Source: Pyronema omphalodes (lineage: Eukaryota; Ascomycota; Pezizomycetes; Pezizales; Pyronemataceae). Taken from it: a DNA stretch of 64,000 nucleotides. A model generated the notes under the pieces. The model was not told the origin of the DNA. It saw only the letters and a program-made list of their open reading frames with translations, and searched no databases. Of the stretch, positions 1-10,976 are shown piece after piece. The position numbers and the translations under genes are program-made. The DNA lies in assembly GCA_024516155.1 (NCBI GenBank), contig JAJJXM010000022.1:124001-188000 (forward strand), written 5' to 3'. Positions within the stretch are counted from its first letter, which is position 1, and each line of letters starts with the position of its first letter.

Positions 1-377
1 AAACCTCCACAAGACATAGAACTTTCCGCAACATCAAAAATGAAGTAAAAAATCTATCTTCCCGTAGATCAGTTTACGTAGGGAGTAGTTACTTTCAGAT
101 GTAACCAGCCTATTTTGGATAATCGACTGAACACCGAGATATCAGACGACAGTTAACCCGTCATTCCAAACGGAAAGCTAAAACCTCGCCTCCTTGAAGT
201 TCGAGAATTCAATCTGGATCACCATGGATCGTTTCATCCAATTCTCGATCCCAGCATTTGTTGAAATCAGTAGCACGATATACAAGACTCACGCCATTTT
301 TAGAATGAAGGATAATGGTATAAAAATAAACTTTTGAGAAACAGAAACTCCTAGTATACAACAATCCATCCAATATC
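1..377. other. intergenic, 3' flank of the rhamnose dehydrogenase gene
   Basis: AT-rich sequence downstream of the minus-strand SDR gene. No convincing coding sequence or RNA gene seen. The rest of a rhamnose cluster could lie to the left of the window. Confidence 0.5.
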
Positions 378-1256
378 TTACTGCAAGTTTACAAACAATC
401 CACCATCTACAAGTAACTGTGCACCAGTAACATACCTACTCAAATCACTCGCCAAAAACACCGCCGGACCAGCAATATCCTCCGGGACACCTGTACGACC
501 TAATGGGATTCTTCCCTCCATATACTTCCTCTTTTCATCATCCTTCAAGTCCTCCTCATTAAGCTGGGTCTTTATAGTCCCCGGCAAAATCGCATTACAC
601 CTAATCCCATACTTCCCCAACGCAGTAGCGGTACTCTGCATCAAGCTCAAAACCCCAGCTTTGGTGGGAGTATAATGCGTCTGACCCGCCCCACCAACCA
701 AAGCCGAGATAGAAGAAACACCAATAATAGAACCCCCAGTACCCTGTAGTTTCATTTGATTTGCAGCAGCTTGAGTAGCATAGAAAGCACCGTCTAGATT
801 AATCCGAACAGTTTGTTGATACAGATCTTCCGGAAGATCAAGGAAGTTATGGAATTTGCAAACCCCAGCGTTGGAAACAAATATATCTAAAGAACCGAAT
901 TTTTTTACTGTTGCTGAGATAAGGTTACGGGAGGTTTCGGATTGCGATATGTCACCAGGTATCGCTAGGAAGGAGTTGGGATTTATGCTCTCGATTTCTT
1001 GACGGAGAGAGGAGATAAGACCGTCTTGACTGGAGTCAAGGTAGTTTATGCAGACATTGGCACCGTGTTGGGACATGCCGATGGCGATCGCTCGCCCGAT
1101 ACCTGTGGCGCCTCCGGTGATGGCTACGGTCTTGCCTTGGAGGAGTTGGGGCTGCGAGGAAATGGAGGTAGGTATACAGACTTGGGTGGTCACGGCGGCG
1201 GTGGTGGTATTGATTTCAGGCTGCTCTGGGGCAGCACAGAGTTCGGACCTGTGCAC
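378..1256 (-). CDS. L-rhamnose 1-dehydrogenase (SDR family, NAD(P)-dependent)
   Basis: Cytosolic short-chain dehydrogenase that should oxidise L-rhamnose to L-rhamnono-1,4-lactone, the first step of the non-phosphorylating L-rhamnose pathway. Seen directly: the Rossmann motif TGGATGIGRA, NAG in SNAGV, a catalytic Ser in SSISALVGG followed by YTPTK (Tyr-x3-Lys), and the C-terminal VDGGLFVNLQ. From memory, the body is very close to the yeast L-rhamnose dehydrogenase of Scheffersomyces stipitis, including the segments around ISALVGG and GIRCNAILPGTI. The enzyme core begins near LLQGKTVAITGG (about 1135). The open frame extends upstream to 1256 but begins with GTG, has no in-frame ATG, and an in-frame TAA sits just upstream. 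The true start must therefore lie in an unresolved upstream exon or use another splice. The dehydratase gene lies 5' on the same strand, about 320 bp away, so this is a pathway pair. Confidence 0.88.
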   Translation of the reverse strand: MHRSELCAAPEQPEINTTTAAVTTQVCIPTSISSQPQLLQGKTVAITGGATGIGRAIAIGMSQHGANVCINYLDSSQDGLISSLRQEIESINPNSFLAIPGDISQSETSRNLISATVKKFGSLDIFVSNAGVCKFHNFLDLPEDLYQQTVRINLDGAFYATQAAANQMKLQGTGGSIIGVSSISALVGGAGQTHYTPTKAGVLSLMQSTATALGKYGIRCNAILPGTIKTQLNEEDLKDDEKRKYMEGRIPLGRTGVPEDIAGPAVFLASDLSRYVTGAQLLVDGGLFVNLQ

Positions 1257-1258
1257 AT

Positions 1259-1579
1259 GAATTGGTAAGCGGGACTGTTACAGATATGAACGGTGGAATT
1301 TACAGGATTAACGAAGATTACAAGGGATCGGACTACAGGAACTTCAATGTAACACCATCAAAGCGAGTGTTTTTCTATCACTCGATGCTTGGTTTTTTTC
1401 AAGCAGAGCTATGGTTTCTATCCACTGATATGTGGAAGATAGGGGGATACGTTTTTAACATGAGGATAACAGAACTACAGCATCTACGCTTGGTATCGGA
1501 CAAACGGAAAATGAAAAATGAAAAACGAAGAATGATAAACAAGCGAAGAAACAAAAAACTACTATCGCTCCCGGACCAC
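1259..1579. other. intergenic between the two rhamnose genes
   Basis: About 320 bp between the stop of the dehydratase gene and the readable part of the dehydrogenase gene. It must hold the dehydrogenase promoter and probably its missing first exon. No exon could be assigned with confidence; a CTGTAACAG acceptor-like site lies at about 1275-1283 (minus strand). Confidence 0.4.
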
Positions 1580-2998
1580 TTACTTATCAGCACCATTCGC
1601 CTTTCCATTCGTCTCTACATTCTCCTCCTTTATCGTCAAAGGACGCGCAGGGCTCGGGTTTAGCATTCCCGCAGCATCAATCAAACGAGCCTTCGGGTTG
1701 AGAGTCATTCCGAATCCAGGTTTGTCGAGGACGCTAACATGCATCTTTCCGTTGATGGGGATTGGCTCATCCAAAAAGAGATCACCAAATACAGGCATTA
1801 CACTCTTTCCATCAGGGCTGTTGGCTAGATACTCCTGGAACGGACAGTTGCTCTGGGAGATGACATAGTGGTAGGAGTATGGTCCGGAAGCATGAGGAAC
1901 AACAGGGATGTCGTAAGCAGCGGCCATGGCGGTGACCTTTAATAGCTCTGTGAGTCCACCGACCCACATAACGTCTGGCTGGAGGATGTCGATATTGCGT
2001 CCTTCGATGAGTTTTCGGAATCCATATCTGGTGTACTCGTGCTCTCCGGTGGTGAATTTCAGCTGAGGAAGCGCCTGCTTGAGCTTCTCGAACCCGTCAA
2101 AATCGTCAGGATGCAAAACCTCCTCCCACCAGTTAATGTTTAGGTCCAAACAAGCTGTTGCAAGCTGGATGGTGTATGGAACTGTCAACGCCATGTAACA
2201 GTCTACCATGATAGGGAAATCAGGTCCAACAGACTCTCTGTGCTTCCTCAAGAACTCGATGTTCTTCCTTAATCCCTCCTGACCGGCATCAGGTCCATAT
2301 GGCAACGGAACCTTGGCACCAAAGAATCCCATCTCCCTCGCCGACACAGGTTCAGGACCAGTGCAGTAGAAGTCCAACACATCTCTGGTCTCTCCTCCGA
2401 TCATCTTGTAGACCGGTTCATTTCTCAACTTTCCGAGCAAATCCCAGAGGGCGAGATCAACGACGGAGATGGTAGCAATCGGGAGTCCCTTTCGACCATA
2501 GAAGGTAGTGGCACGGAACATTTGGTCCCAGAGAAGTGAAAGATTGCGAGGGTCGGCACCGATCAAGAAACGTTCGAGGTGCTGGTGGACAAGCCAGCAT
2601 GCAGGAGGACCTCCGAATCCGGTTGCGAAACCAGTGGTACCATCGCTGGCCGTAATCTCAACGCAGAAGCTACCGAGGACATTGATTCCCCAGGAGGTAC
2701 GGGACTTCTGGTAGGCGGGGAACTTGGACATAGGGGTCGCAATTATGGAGTCGACGAGCCTGCGCCATTATCAGTATGCCTATGAGGGAGGAGGAAGAAG
2801 AAGGGAGAGAGGGAGAGAGGAAGAAGAAGCTTACCAGTGCCCGCCTGCGACATTGTGGTAGTCACCCCCAGAGCCTTGACCTTCAGTGACGAAGGTCTTG
2901 ATAGATTTGATCTGGTATCTGTCAGTCTGCTTTCTTTTGGAGTATAAAATGCTGTATCTGAAGAAACTCACAGTAGGGAACTGCTTTACAGACGCCAT
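1580..2998 (-). CDS. L-rhamnonate dehydratase (enolase superfamily)
   Basis: Dehydrates L-rhamnonate to 2-keto-3-deoxy-L-rhamnonate, step three of the non-phosphorylating rhamnose pathway. Three exons on the minus strand, read by splice consensus and phase: 2998-2972, 2911-2835 and 2759-1580, giving 427 aa. Introns are GTGAGT...CAG (60 nt) and GTAAGC...CAG (75 nt). The joined N-terminus reads MASVKQFPT then IKSIKTFVTEGQGSGGDYH, typical of rhamnonate dehydratases. Visible enolase-superfamily elements are the metal ligands in PIMVDCYMAL, WWEEVLHPDD and TTGEHEYTRYG, the QPDVMWVGG strand, and the catalytic His in VVPHASGPYSYHYV. The length is close to bacterial RhamD (about 400 aa). It is the 5' neighbour of the rhamnose dehydrogenase in the same direction; Aspergillus names for this enzyme (LraC) would apply by homology. 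Confidence 0.93.
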
Positions 2999-5518
2999 TG
3001 TTGCTGAGATATCGATTTGCGATGAGGAAGCAATGTTCCTATTAAGTAGTTATCTGTTCGAAGCTCATCGCATCATCTTTCGCGGCGGACTACTGGTAAA
3101 GCGCAGGGAACCGCTTCTCAACGCGTAGCTGAATCTCATTTTCTTGCGCGCCCGACGCGACTGCGGGGTAGAGATGGTGGGACGCTCGGTAGATATTATC
3201 GCGAATACCGACGCTAAGCTGATGGAGAGGCGAAACAATACCTAACCTTGGTTGAAGGCGTGGGATGCGTGATGTACGGGCATAGGGGATTGCCATTTGA
3301 TCAGAATTTACGGGTTAATTACCGGGAGGCAATTGAGAACAAGACTGAAGAGGCACCGGAGAAATGGAGGCTTGTCGGGACGTCGGTGGCGGGGTGTAAT
3401 ACCGAGATGTTCATGCGGCGTCACTCGTTCTACATTACAAGCACAAGCCGCTGTGCATACTTGCAGGCCACGGGTACATGGAGACAACCCAGATCCAACC
3501 AAAATTAAAATCGGCCGTTGTTATTTCTCATAAGTCTCACAAAATTTATCTATCATACTAACCACACTTACGAGTACCGGCATTCAGGTCTGTCGAATCT
3601 CAAGCTGATATAGGGAATTCGCATGCAAACATTCATGCACATTACAGTCCTTATAAACGTCCTTCAAAAATACATCAGCCATATATCCTGCATATTTATA
3701 ATGAAAAGTATGAACCTGTGATGGGTAAACAATAATTCTACAATATAAACAAGTCCCTGTGAAGATATTTTGTGACCTATGGATGTAAATAAGGTAGCCC
3801 TCAACGCAAGGCTAGTGATAAATCTCATGCACCAGATACAGGAGATGTTTGCCGGGTTTGAGCTTTACCTTTTCCCTCATTGTGAGACTAATCACAAGGG
3901 AGGGGGTCCAATATTCCATCATCGCCCATGTGGGGTAGTCGGGCAGACCTTATGGCCCTTGCCCTCCGGAGTTAAGGTGATTACATCATGGTTATCGCAT
4001 TCCGGCCATCAAATACTTGACTTTGAGTCAGCTTCATGCTGGAAGCTGACGAATATGGATTCTTGAGCTACCTCGGTGGGGGCTGTCGTCTTACTAGTGA
4101 GTAGTGTGACCGCGGCTTTCTTGATATCCAATCCAAGTATGTTAATATTTCTAGATTAAGGGAAAGAACGTCAACGAATAGTTGGAGTCAGAAGATATTA
4201 GGAAAAGTGGATAAACTCATCCATGAAGGGCTCCAAGGCTCAAGTATCACTAGAAGTGAACTCGGTATAACGAAAGATCCCAGTTGTTGCTCAACGATAT
4301 TGTCCGGTTTTTAAAGACCCAGACTAGACATACAAGCCAATGTAAGAATACTCATGTCAAGATGGCACCGATATATCACATCCTTGCCACAGCGAGGAAA
4401 GCAATATCGGACACTTTAGGCGTTCGAAGCTTAAGCCTAGGCAAGTCCAGGACGCGGTTGGGCTGCCCCTTCTCCTGAGCGAATTCAAGCCGTAACAAAA
4501 CTCCAATTCACTATGGACTCTTCGCTGACCAAAGAAAAGGGCAGGAGGGGAAAAGCTGGCCAAGAATTCGAGTGCTCTTCCGTGGACATGATGTACTGAT
4601 CCGAGATCGGGCTTGGGCCTTCACCTGTGCCAAAGTCAACCACCCGAGCACTGTGGTTTCGAGAAATATCCAAAACATTCTCGCATAGGACAAAAGGTAT
4701 CGGCTCAACCCACTAGCCACCGCGGAGGAGTGACCAGCTCGACATGTACTCACATCATCTCATATACACGCCGAGAACCAGAAACTCATCCGCATGAAAC
4801 TTAGCACCTGGGGTTGAGAGCTACCGGCATGACTGATTGCATTACTGGGCGTATGCAAAACGCTATAGATATTGTCAAAGAATAGAAAGAGCACAGAGCT
4901 TAGTAGACAGAAAACTGTGTTGGCACGGAGCCGAGCTGCGATTAGAGATTGGAATCTGATATAGATGAGTTTTTGCATCCGGATTCGGTCAAGTATGATA
5001 TCCAGGTGAGTCCTAAGCTATGATGGTAAGAGAAATGGAAGGAGTTGATGCAGGGAATCAAAGTTCACTGGTGTGCTTGAGGTTCCTGGGGGGTAGGGGT
5101 TATTTTTACTAGCGTCCAACTCAAAAAATACATATGAGAATGGGTCTTTTCTTACCGCAAGCACAGTGGAATTTCCAATGGTAGAAGATATAAAAGCTTA
5201 CACTTCGATCATTTGTCACAGCTCTGTGTAAAAATGTATTGTGTTGTTAAGCTCTCGGAATATCATTGCATACCGGTCCAGCAATATCGCCTCAGTCTTG
5301 GAAAGATTGGTCCAGCTCAACCACTTGAATTCAATCAGTCTCTACAGAACCCCAATTTTTGGATTGGGGTCGAATTGAATCCGGTTTAGACAGCCAAACT
5401 AATACCACACATTCTTTTTGCTCCCCCTCCAACTCACACCGCTCAACTATTACGAGACAGAATTACCACGAAAAACAGCCCAAAAAACCATAAGCCTGAA
5501 GTATCTCCAGCACTTACA
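2999..5518. other. long intergenic region with the dehydratase promoter
   Basis: The proximal part upstream of 2998 should carry the promoter of the dehydratase gene. Short open frames here (up to 95 codons, on both strands) overlap each other and show no family features. A TATA-like ATATAAAAG occurs at 5188-5196, about 325 bp upstream of the next plus-strand gene. Confidence 0.4.
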
Positions 5519-6280
5519 ATGCTTCGCCGGATCACCAACGGAATCACCCGACGCAATGGAATACGGATTAAAAGCCCAGAGCCGCCCCAATGCGGATCCC
5601 CCAATTCCGACGCAGCCCTCCCGACCTCAGAATACACACACTGGTTCATCAAAGTTCTCTACAACAATAATCAAGTCCAGGATATCATCAAAATTGCCGG
5701 GCCTATACAGAAAGCCAATCTAACCGCGCGAATGTACCTCGAATCGATGATTAGCCCTGAGACCAGACCCTTACGTGTCAATATCTGCGACTTCGACATT
5801 TACATCAACCCCACTGAACGCTACCCGATTTATAGCGGTTATGTTCTGGCCACGTGGGCAGAGCCCTGTTGGTATAACTGTGAGCTGGATGGTACGAAGT
5901 TGTATTCGGATAATCAATGCTTGTTTGCTTCTATCAACCTACTGGCCAGAGCGGTATTGACGACTGGGATTGTTAGGGAAGTGGCTGTGAAGGGGGATTA
6001 TGAAATTGGGTATATTTTTCGAGGAGAAAGGAGATGGGATGTTAATAAGGAGAGGATAAAGTTGGTCGAGGTAACTTGCACGAAGGAGAGGGTTATGGAA
6101 AAAGTGAAGGTTGGTTTTAAAGGTGCCTGCGGAACTGATGTCGATTTTCAGACTGTTGATGGGGTGCTTGATATTTGGACCCGCCCGGATATTGGAGGTG
6201 TTAATCCTGGGGAATTGTTGGCAGCTTGGGTTATTCCGAATATTAACTTTGTGGAAGATTACTCGCTTCAAAGCATTTGA
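5519..6280 (+). CDS. hypothetical protein, 253 aa, single exon
   Basis: I do not recognise this family. It is an uninterrupted 253-codon frame starting at ATG, much longer than other unassigned frames here, with balanced composition and no signal peptide or membrane segment. The N-terminal 35 residues are basic and Arg/Pro-rich. The middle is aromatic and Cys-containing (around WAEPCWYNCELDG, residues about 120-132). The C-terminal third contains alternating charged strand-like segments and ends in YSLQSI. Both neighbours are unrelated and intergenic gaps are long on each side. It is likely a real gene of unknown role. Confidence 0.65.
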   Translation: MLRRITNGITRRNGIRIKSPEPPQCGSPNSDAALPTSEYTHWFIKVLYNNNQVQDIIKIAGPIQKANLTARMYLESMISPETRPLRVNICDFDIYINPTERYPIYSGYVLATWAEPCWYNCELDGTKLYSDNQCLFASINLLARAVLTTGIVREVAVKGDYEIGYIFRGERRWDVNKERIKLVEVTCTKERVMEKVKVGFKGACGTDVDFQTVDGVLDIWTRPDIGGVNPGELLAAWVIPNINFVEDYSLQSI

Positions 6281-7618
6281 GCGATGGATATTTCTGTAGT
6301 CAATAGTCCTTCATTCTCCATCCCGTTTGCTAGATATACACCGCTTTGTGCACGCATACGCTACAATTCTCATATAATCATTTATAATGGGTTATTAGCT
6401 GTCTTTATGATCATGACCATATTCCCATCTTTGATGTTAAATCAGTAGCTTGCTTTTACCAATGACCTCAATTCTGTTCATACTGTCCATTGATTATATC
6501 CCATGATTCTTGGCTCGCACAAAATAGCTGCAACTGATTGTCTTTCATATCTCAGAATGCTGATGACCCTCAATAACTCGTGTTGGATTCCCCTCCTCTT
6601 ATCCTCTTCCATTGTTGTTCCATCTTATAATCACCATAAAACTCTCTTGCTCGATGGCGTTCGACGTTATGCTTTGTAACACTTATAAGGTACCATTTAG
6701 CTGTCTAGTTCGAGTCCTTAAGCCCTCGACCCCAGCCAGGACTAAGCTATGGTTCATAGAACCTAGTGTTTCTGCTACTGATTCAGTGCAGACTATGAAT
6801 ATCATATGTAGATGCTAACTCCTAATATTTTCCGTTCGAGTGTGGCTACATAGATGTTCACTCTCTAGTTTCTGAGCGTCACGGAATATCACTCCCAGAC
6901 ACCTACAGATTGCTTCAAGTTGAATCAGATTTTCAGGATTTCGTTCACAGTATATTCCCGTATTCTGTAAATTCTATGATATGATCTGATATTTCAATGA
7001 AGTAGCTTACAATAACTGAAAATGTTCTCCATGCAGGGCCATGCGGTTATCTGGGATAGCAATGCAGTGTCAGGTCAACTCACCAGTGCAGCCTGCTTAT
7101 ACCATAGTTAATTTATCATTTACTTCTTTGATTGATACATCTTAAGTACGCAGAATATATTTTCTGATTTTCTACATAGATGATAGCTCAAAACGACATT
7201 GCCATCAAATTCGTTTTGCATTACCATGGACCCCGAGCTCATTATAGCCTTAATCCTGTGCGTCCACTCAGGTAGCGGGTAGTTTCTCCAGCGGTGGTAT
7301 AAACAAAATATGTACAGAAAAGTTATTTCTCTACACCGCTCACCTAAAACCTCAAAACCAATCCGCACAGAAACTCCAATAATCACCTTCTCTGACACCT
7401 CAAATTCAAAGGGGTATAATTCAACTCAAATTCCACATAGAAACAACTTAATATATCCCCCCAAAGCTTTTACTGAACCCCCATAAATCCTGCCAACCTT
7501 GACACTAACACTTTCCTATTTTCCCAACGTCCCGGAGTCTCCCTTCCTTACTTTCACGACTACCAATCGATCTTCGTCCACACGAAAACTAACAACACAC
7601 AGATCACCAACCTCGTTT
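6281..7618. other. intergenic, nothing recognised
   Basis: AT-rich. Only short overlapping frames (largest about 92 codons, minus strand 7120-7398) without family features. The 3' end holds the promoter of the next gene. Confidence 0.4.
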
Positions 7619-8251
7619 ATGGTCATCATGGCATCTACAGCTGCATCTACAGAATCATCCAACGAGATCCCCGAACAAAATGTCAAGATCCCTGGACTAA
7701 CTCTTCTGAACACTGACCTTCAAATTCAACGCGAGTTCTCGCGTCTCTCTACCGAGTCCCCGGAGCCTGTCGACCCCGAAAAGTCCTATACATCTCCGGA
7801 TTCTCTGGAGCCGTCCGACGGTATCGAGTTCCAGGATTCTTCCTTCACCGACAATTCTCATGAGTCAACTGAGTTTTGTGACTCCATGGAGTCCATGGTG
7901 TCCATGGTGTCGAATGAGTCAATTGAAACCATCGAATCTAATGAGACTAACGAATTCACTGAGTCCAATGAGTTCACTGAGCCCAACGAGTTCACTGAGT
8001 CCAACGAGTTCACTACATTCACTTTCAGTCCGAACAACGATTATCACACAAATGAACCACAGCTTCTGTACAAGTGTCCTTACTGCCTCTTCGAATGTAC
8101 TGACGTCGACATTGCTTTGAATGGTCTACCCGATGAGCACTTCTTCGAGAGCGGATCTATCTACTGCAATATCTATGAATATTATATTACCAAGATAGCA
8201 CGTCCAACTCACCGTCGCGTGGAGGAGTTAAGGAGAAGCTACTGGAACTGA
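7619..8251 (+). CDS. hypothetical Ser/Glu-rich protein with NEFTES repeats, 210 aa
   Basis: Unrecognised. The open frame runs further upstream but without ATG; the first ATG (MVIMAST, 7619) is the likely start, with a second Met three residues on. The central part is Ser/Thr/Glu-rich and of low complexity, with four near-perfect copies of a six-residue unit (N-E-F-T-E-S/P, about residues 112-138). The underlying DNA is itself an 18-bp repeat (about 7950-8010). The C-terminus changes character: a short Cys segment (CPYCLFEC) followed by an aromatic stretch and a basic end (RRVEELRRSYWN). This suggests an intrinsically disordered protein with a small folded, perhaps metal-binding, tail. The role is unknown. 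Confidence 0.55.
   Translation: MVIMASTAASTESSNEIPEQNVKIPGLTLLNTDLQIQREFSRLSTESPEPVDPEKSYTSPDSLEPSDGIEFQDSSFTDNSHESTEFCDSMESMVSMVSNESIETIESNETNEFTESNEFTEPNEFTESNEFTTFTFSPNNDYHTNEPQLLYKCPYCLFECTDVDIALNGLPDEHFFESGSIYCNIYEYYITKIARPTHRRVEELRRSYWN
7950..8010 (+). repeat. in-frame 18-bp coding repeat
   Basis: Tandem units resembling gagttcactgagtccaac encode the NEFTES hexapeptides inside the 7619-8251 gene. The repeat is in frame, so copy-number change would alter protein length without a frameshift. Confidence 0.7.
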
Positions 8252-8792
8252 GAAACCTTGGTTGTGAACGTTATGGGTTTACGTTTCAGCCTATCATTTC
8301 ATTGGAATTATAGTTTTGTCATTTGGTGTTTATTTCTCTGTATTTACTGATTTGTTGCTTCTTGGAATGAGTGAGAATAAATCTTTGATTGTTTTTAAGT
8401 CTCATTTGGATGTGCGTATATTTCGTGAACACATGGCCCGTTTAGCTCCCACTTAGCTTGCCACGCAGTTCCACAAAAGTCATCTGTTCCGTGACCTCGG
8501 TTAGCAAACGGTAAAATTAACCGCTACCATTCGAACCTATCAGTACCGTTTGTGAATCGGAGTCTGATACAAAAACTAAAGAAATATTGTATGAACAAAT
8601 AAAGTAACTACGTCGGAAAATGGAACGCCAACAAAAGAAACCGTATTTCCAGCCTGGAATGTAAGATTAAACGCCCACCACATATCGTAACAAAGGAAAT
8701 CCCATGAAAAAAATGCTATCCCAATCCAATGTTGTCACCCTATGTTCGACTCTTCAAAAAGATCCCCAATTCAACCTTCCTCCTCTCTAAAC
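8252..8792. other. intergenic, convergent gap
   Basis: Sequence between the convergent genes at 7619-8251 (plus) and 8793-9281 (minus). No coding sequence or RNA recognised. Confidence 0.4.
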
Positions 8793-9281
8793 CTACCTGT
8801 TTCCTGGCTTACCCCCCGTCTTTTCATCCGCCTCGTTCCATCCTGCCATACCTACCAAAGCTGGTATGTTTAACTTCACCTCCACTCTCGTATCAGCCCG
8901 CTTCCGTTTCCTTTCTCTTTCTGCGCTCGGCCTTCTTCGTATTAAATCCTCCAGTGCTCTTTCTATACTATCATCCTGTGTGCATTTATCGCATCTTGGG
9001 CCCGTATAAAAGGCTCGGCAGTTGTAATTCAGGCATTTGTGTCGAATTATGTCCATTGAATCAGGATTCGATTGAAAGAATAAAGATTGCAGGTCAAGGT
9101 CAAGTTCGATATCGCTATCATCATCGACTAGGTTCATAGACAAATTTTCGATAGATTTTGGGGAGTCGCAAGACATTATTTCGCTAGATGGGGTGATTGT
9201 TCTGGTTTTTCTGTTTTCGATATGTTTGATGTCTTTCGTATTGTTGATGGATTTGATGGCTTTGTTATCTTCAATGCTCAT
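8793..9281 (-). CDS. hypothetical acidic/basic protein with a C-x4-C / C-x2-C motif, 162 aa
   Basis: Unrecognised single-exon gene starting at ATG 9281. The N-terminal 45 residues are Lys/Ile/Asn-rich, followed by an acidic patch (VDDDSDIELDLDL). A compact Cys motif comes next (C-LNYN-C, nine residues, C-DK-C; about residues 83-101), which could bind one zinc ion. A strongly basic helix (RRRPSAERERKRKRAD) could be a nuclear localisation signal. A TATA-like tttataat lies at about 9352-9360, some 75 bp upstream on the coding side. The Cys motif recalls other small Cys proteins in this window, but no clear sequence homology is visible. Confidence 0.55.
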   Translation of the reverse strand: MSIEDNKAIKSINNTKDIKHIENRKTRTITPSSEIMSCDSPKSIENLSMNLVDDDSDIELDLDLQSLFFQSNPDSMDIIRHKCLNYNCRAFYTGPRCDKCTQDDSIERALEDLIRRRPSAERERKRKRADTRVEVKLNIPALVGMAGWNEADEKTGGKPGNR

Positions 9282-10668
9282 TGAGTGGTGGTTTCAATCC
9301 TTGGCTGCGGCTGAGGCGTCGATGATGGAAATCATCCGGCAGGTGTGCGGCCTTTTATAATCTCAATATGCAGGCTGGGTCTGAACCGGCGAAATCTCCA
9401 CGGATCGAGTAGATGTAAGGTCAAAAACGATTATTGGGTCATGCAGGTATAGGTCACACGATGGCCACAAAAAACAAGGCTGAGATGCCACGTGGTAAGT
9501 GAATCGGTGTCTAGGGCCTCACTGTATGACCTGGCAAAATCGAATTTAGGGTGAATAAAAAGGTGCGATTCGAGACAAGGCATAGCTGGTGTTTGTAGTC
9601 GATGAGAGAATTCGAGGATGGAGGCGAAAATTGAAGTTGATAGATGACAAAAGCGCGTGTCGCGTGTGGAATGTCTCACATCCGGTATCCGCGCCACTGG
9701 GATTCTAGCCACCGTTAGTACAGCCTTCTGATTGGAAGAATAATCAATGCCATCATTGGCAGGTCAATCTTATATCCGGCCTATGTGCGGCGGGGGGCGT
9801 GTCGCGGTGTTATGATTACACCAATCCATCCGATAGGGAATGCAGGCTGCTCATTCTCATGAATCACACCGGAATTAGGTTCCAATTTTGACCAATGAGG
9901 AAGCAGAATTTGAATCGGGGCAATTTTAAATAGGCTCCATTAATAGCCAAATTAAGACTAATTTTATTTGAAGGGCTGAGGTTATGCACATGGATGATTC
10001 ATGAGAACTAGAGCCTCGTAACTAGGTGCGGTTAGGCAGAACCTCGGCATCTTCATAAGATATCACCATTCGACAAGCTCTGTCAGACTGTCACTGCCTT
10101 ATTTCAGGTTCATATTCATCCTAATACGATTGAATATTGATATTGCGCACTGACAGGAGTTTCCAAAGAATACATAGCCTTGTACAATCTCCCTACGTCA
10201 GTTCACTTATTACCGGGCGTCCCCGGATCGGCCATCGGGAGCACGCATAAAGTTTCACTAGACCTCGATGCCTCATAAATCGATCACCAATAGCATTTGC
10301 CGAACGACACTTTCCCGGGTAATCACCTCAACATTTGTATACCCATTGGCTGTGAATGTTCGGCTGGAAGCCGACTCCGTTACTCCAACGTCACAAGTCA
10401 TCACTAGTCACTTCTGCCTGAAGGCATACCATTAAATCATCATTACACTACAAATACACATCTTGATCCTACCCGTACAGTAATACTAGATGCACCTATT
10501 CATATAAATTCTATCCGAACAGCAACCGCCTTAACCATTTGGATCACACGTGAAACCGTGAAAATGTTTTGTTATCCCCGTCTCCCTCTCTCACCCATAT
10601 TTTCCCGTTCCTAGCAACCATCACTCAAATCGCATACAACAAATCTAAATTTCACTCCTACTACAGCG
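9282..10668. other. intergenic, nothing recognised
   Basis: Upstream region shared by the minus gene at 9281 and the plus gene at 10669. The minus frame at 9431-9712 has no ATG start and no family features. Nothing else seen. Confidence 0.4.
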
Positions 10669-10976
10669 ATGGCAACCGGGCACTCTAAGTCATCAACCAC
10701 GATGTTCTAGGGACGAAAATCAACCCTCAAGACGATTAAAAAGACCCCATTGTACCTTGCAGTAGTATCGACCCTCAAGAGAGCCCAAGAATTATGTACA
10801 GTTTTCGAGCGGGGATCTGTCTCCGAATTGTCAGACATAATTGGGGATGGAGTCGACCACAGTACGTAACAACTATTCTTTAGGTGACTTTTATTCCTTT
10901 GTTTTCCTCTCCACGTTCTCCAATAACAGAAATGACTAGACGACAACGGGCGGCTCAGAGTCATGCTATCATTTAA
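10669..10976 (+). pseudogene. small two-exon gene interrupted by an in-frame TAG
   Basis: Exon 1 is 10669-10861 and exon 2 is 10930-10976. The intron runs GTACGT...AATAACAG (68 nt) and the phases match (1/2). The joined frame would encode about 79 aa, but codon 14 is TAG (10708-10710). Downstream of it the frame is cleanly coding-like (LKTIKKTPLYLAVVSTLKRA and on to the acidic SVSELSDIIGDGVDH), ending in a basic tail MTRRQRAAQSHAII. Either a recent nonsense mutation or an unseen upstream exon joining at the ...TTCTAG acceptor-like site explains this; I found no good donor for the second. Family unknown. Confidence 0.5.

Noticed and set aside
999..1260. Plus-strand frames opposite the rhamnose dehydrogenase
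   Set aside because: Antisense shadows of the Gly-rich Rossmann region; the minus strand has clear homology.
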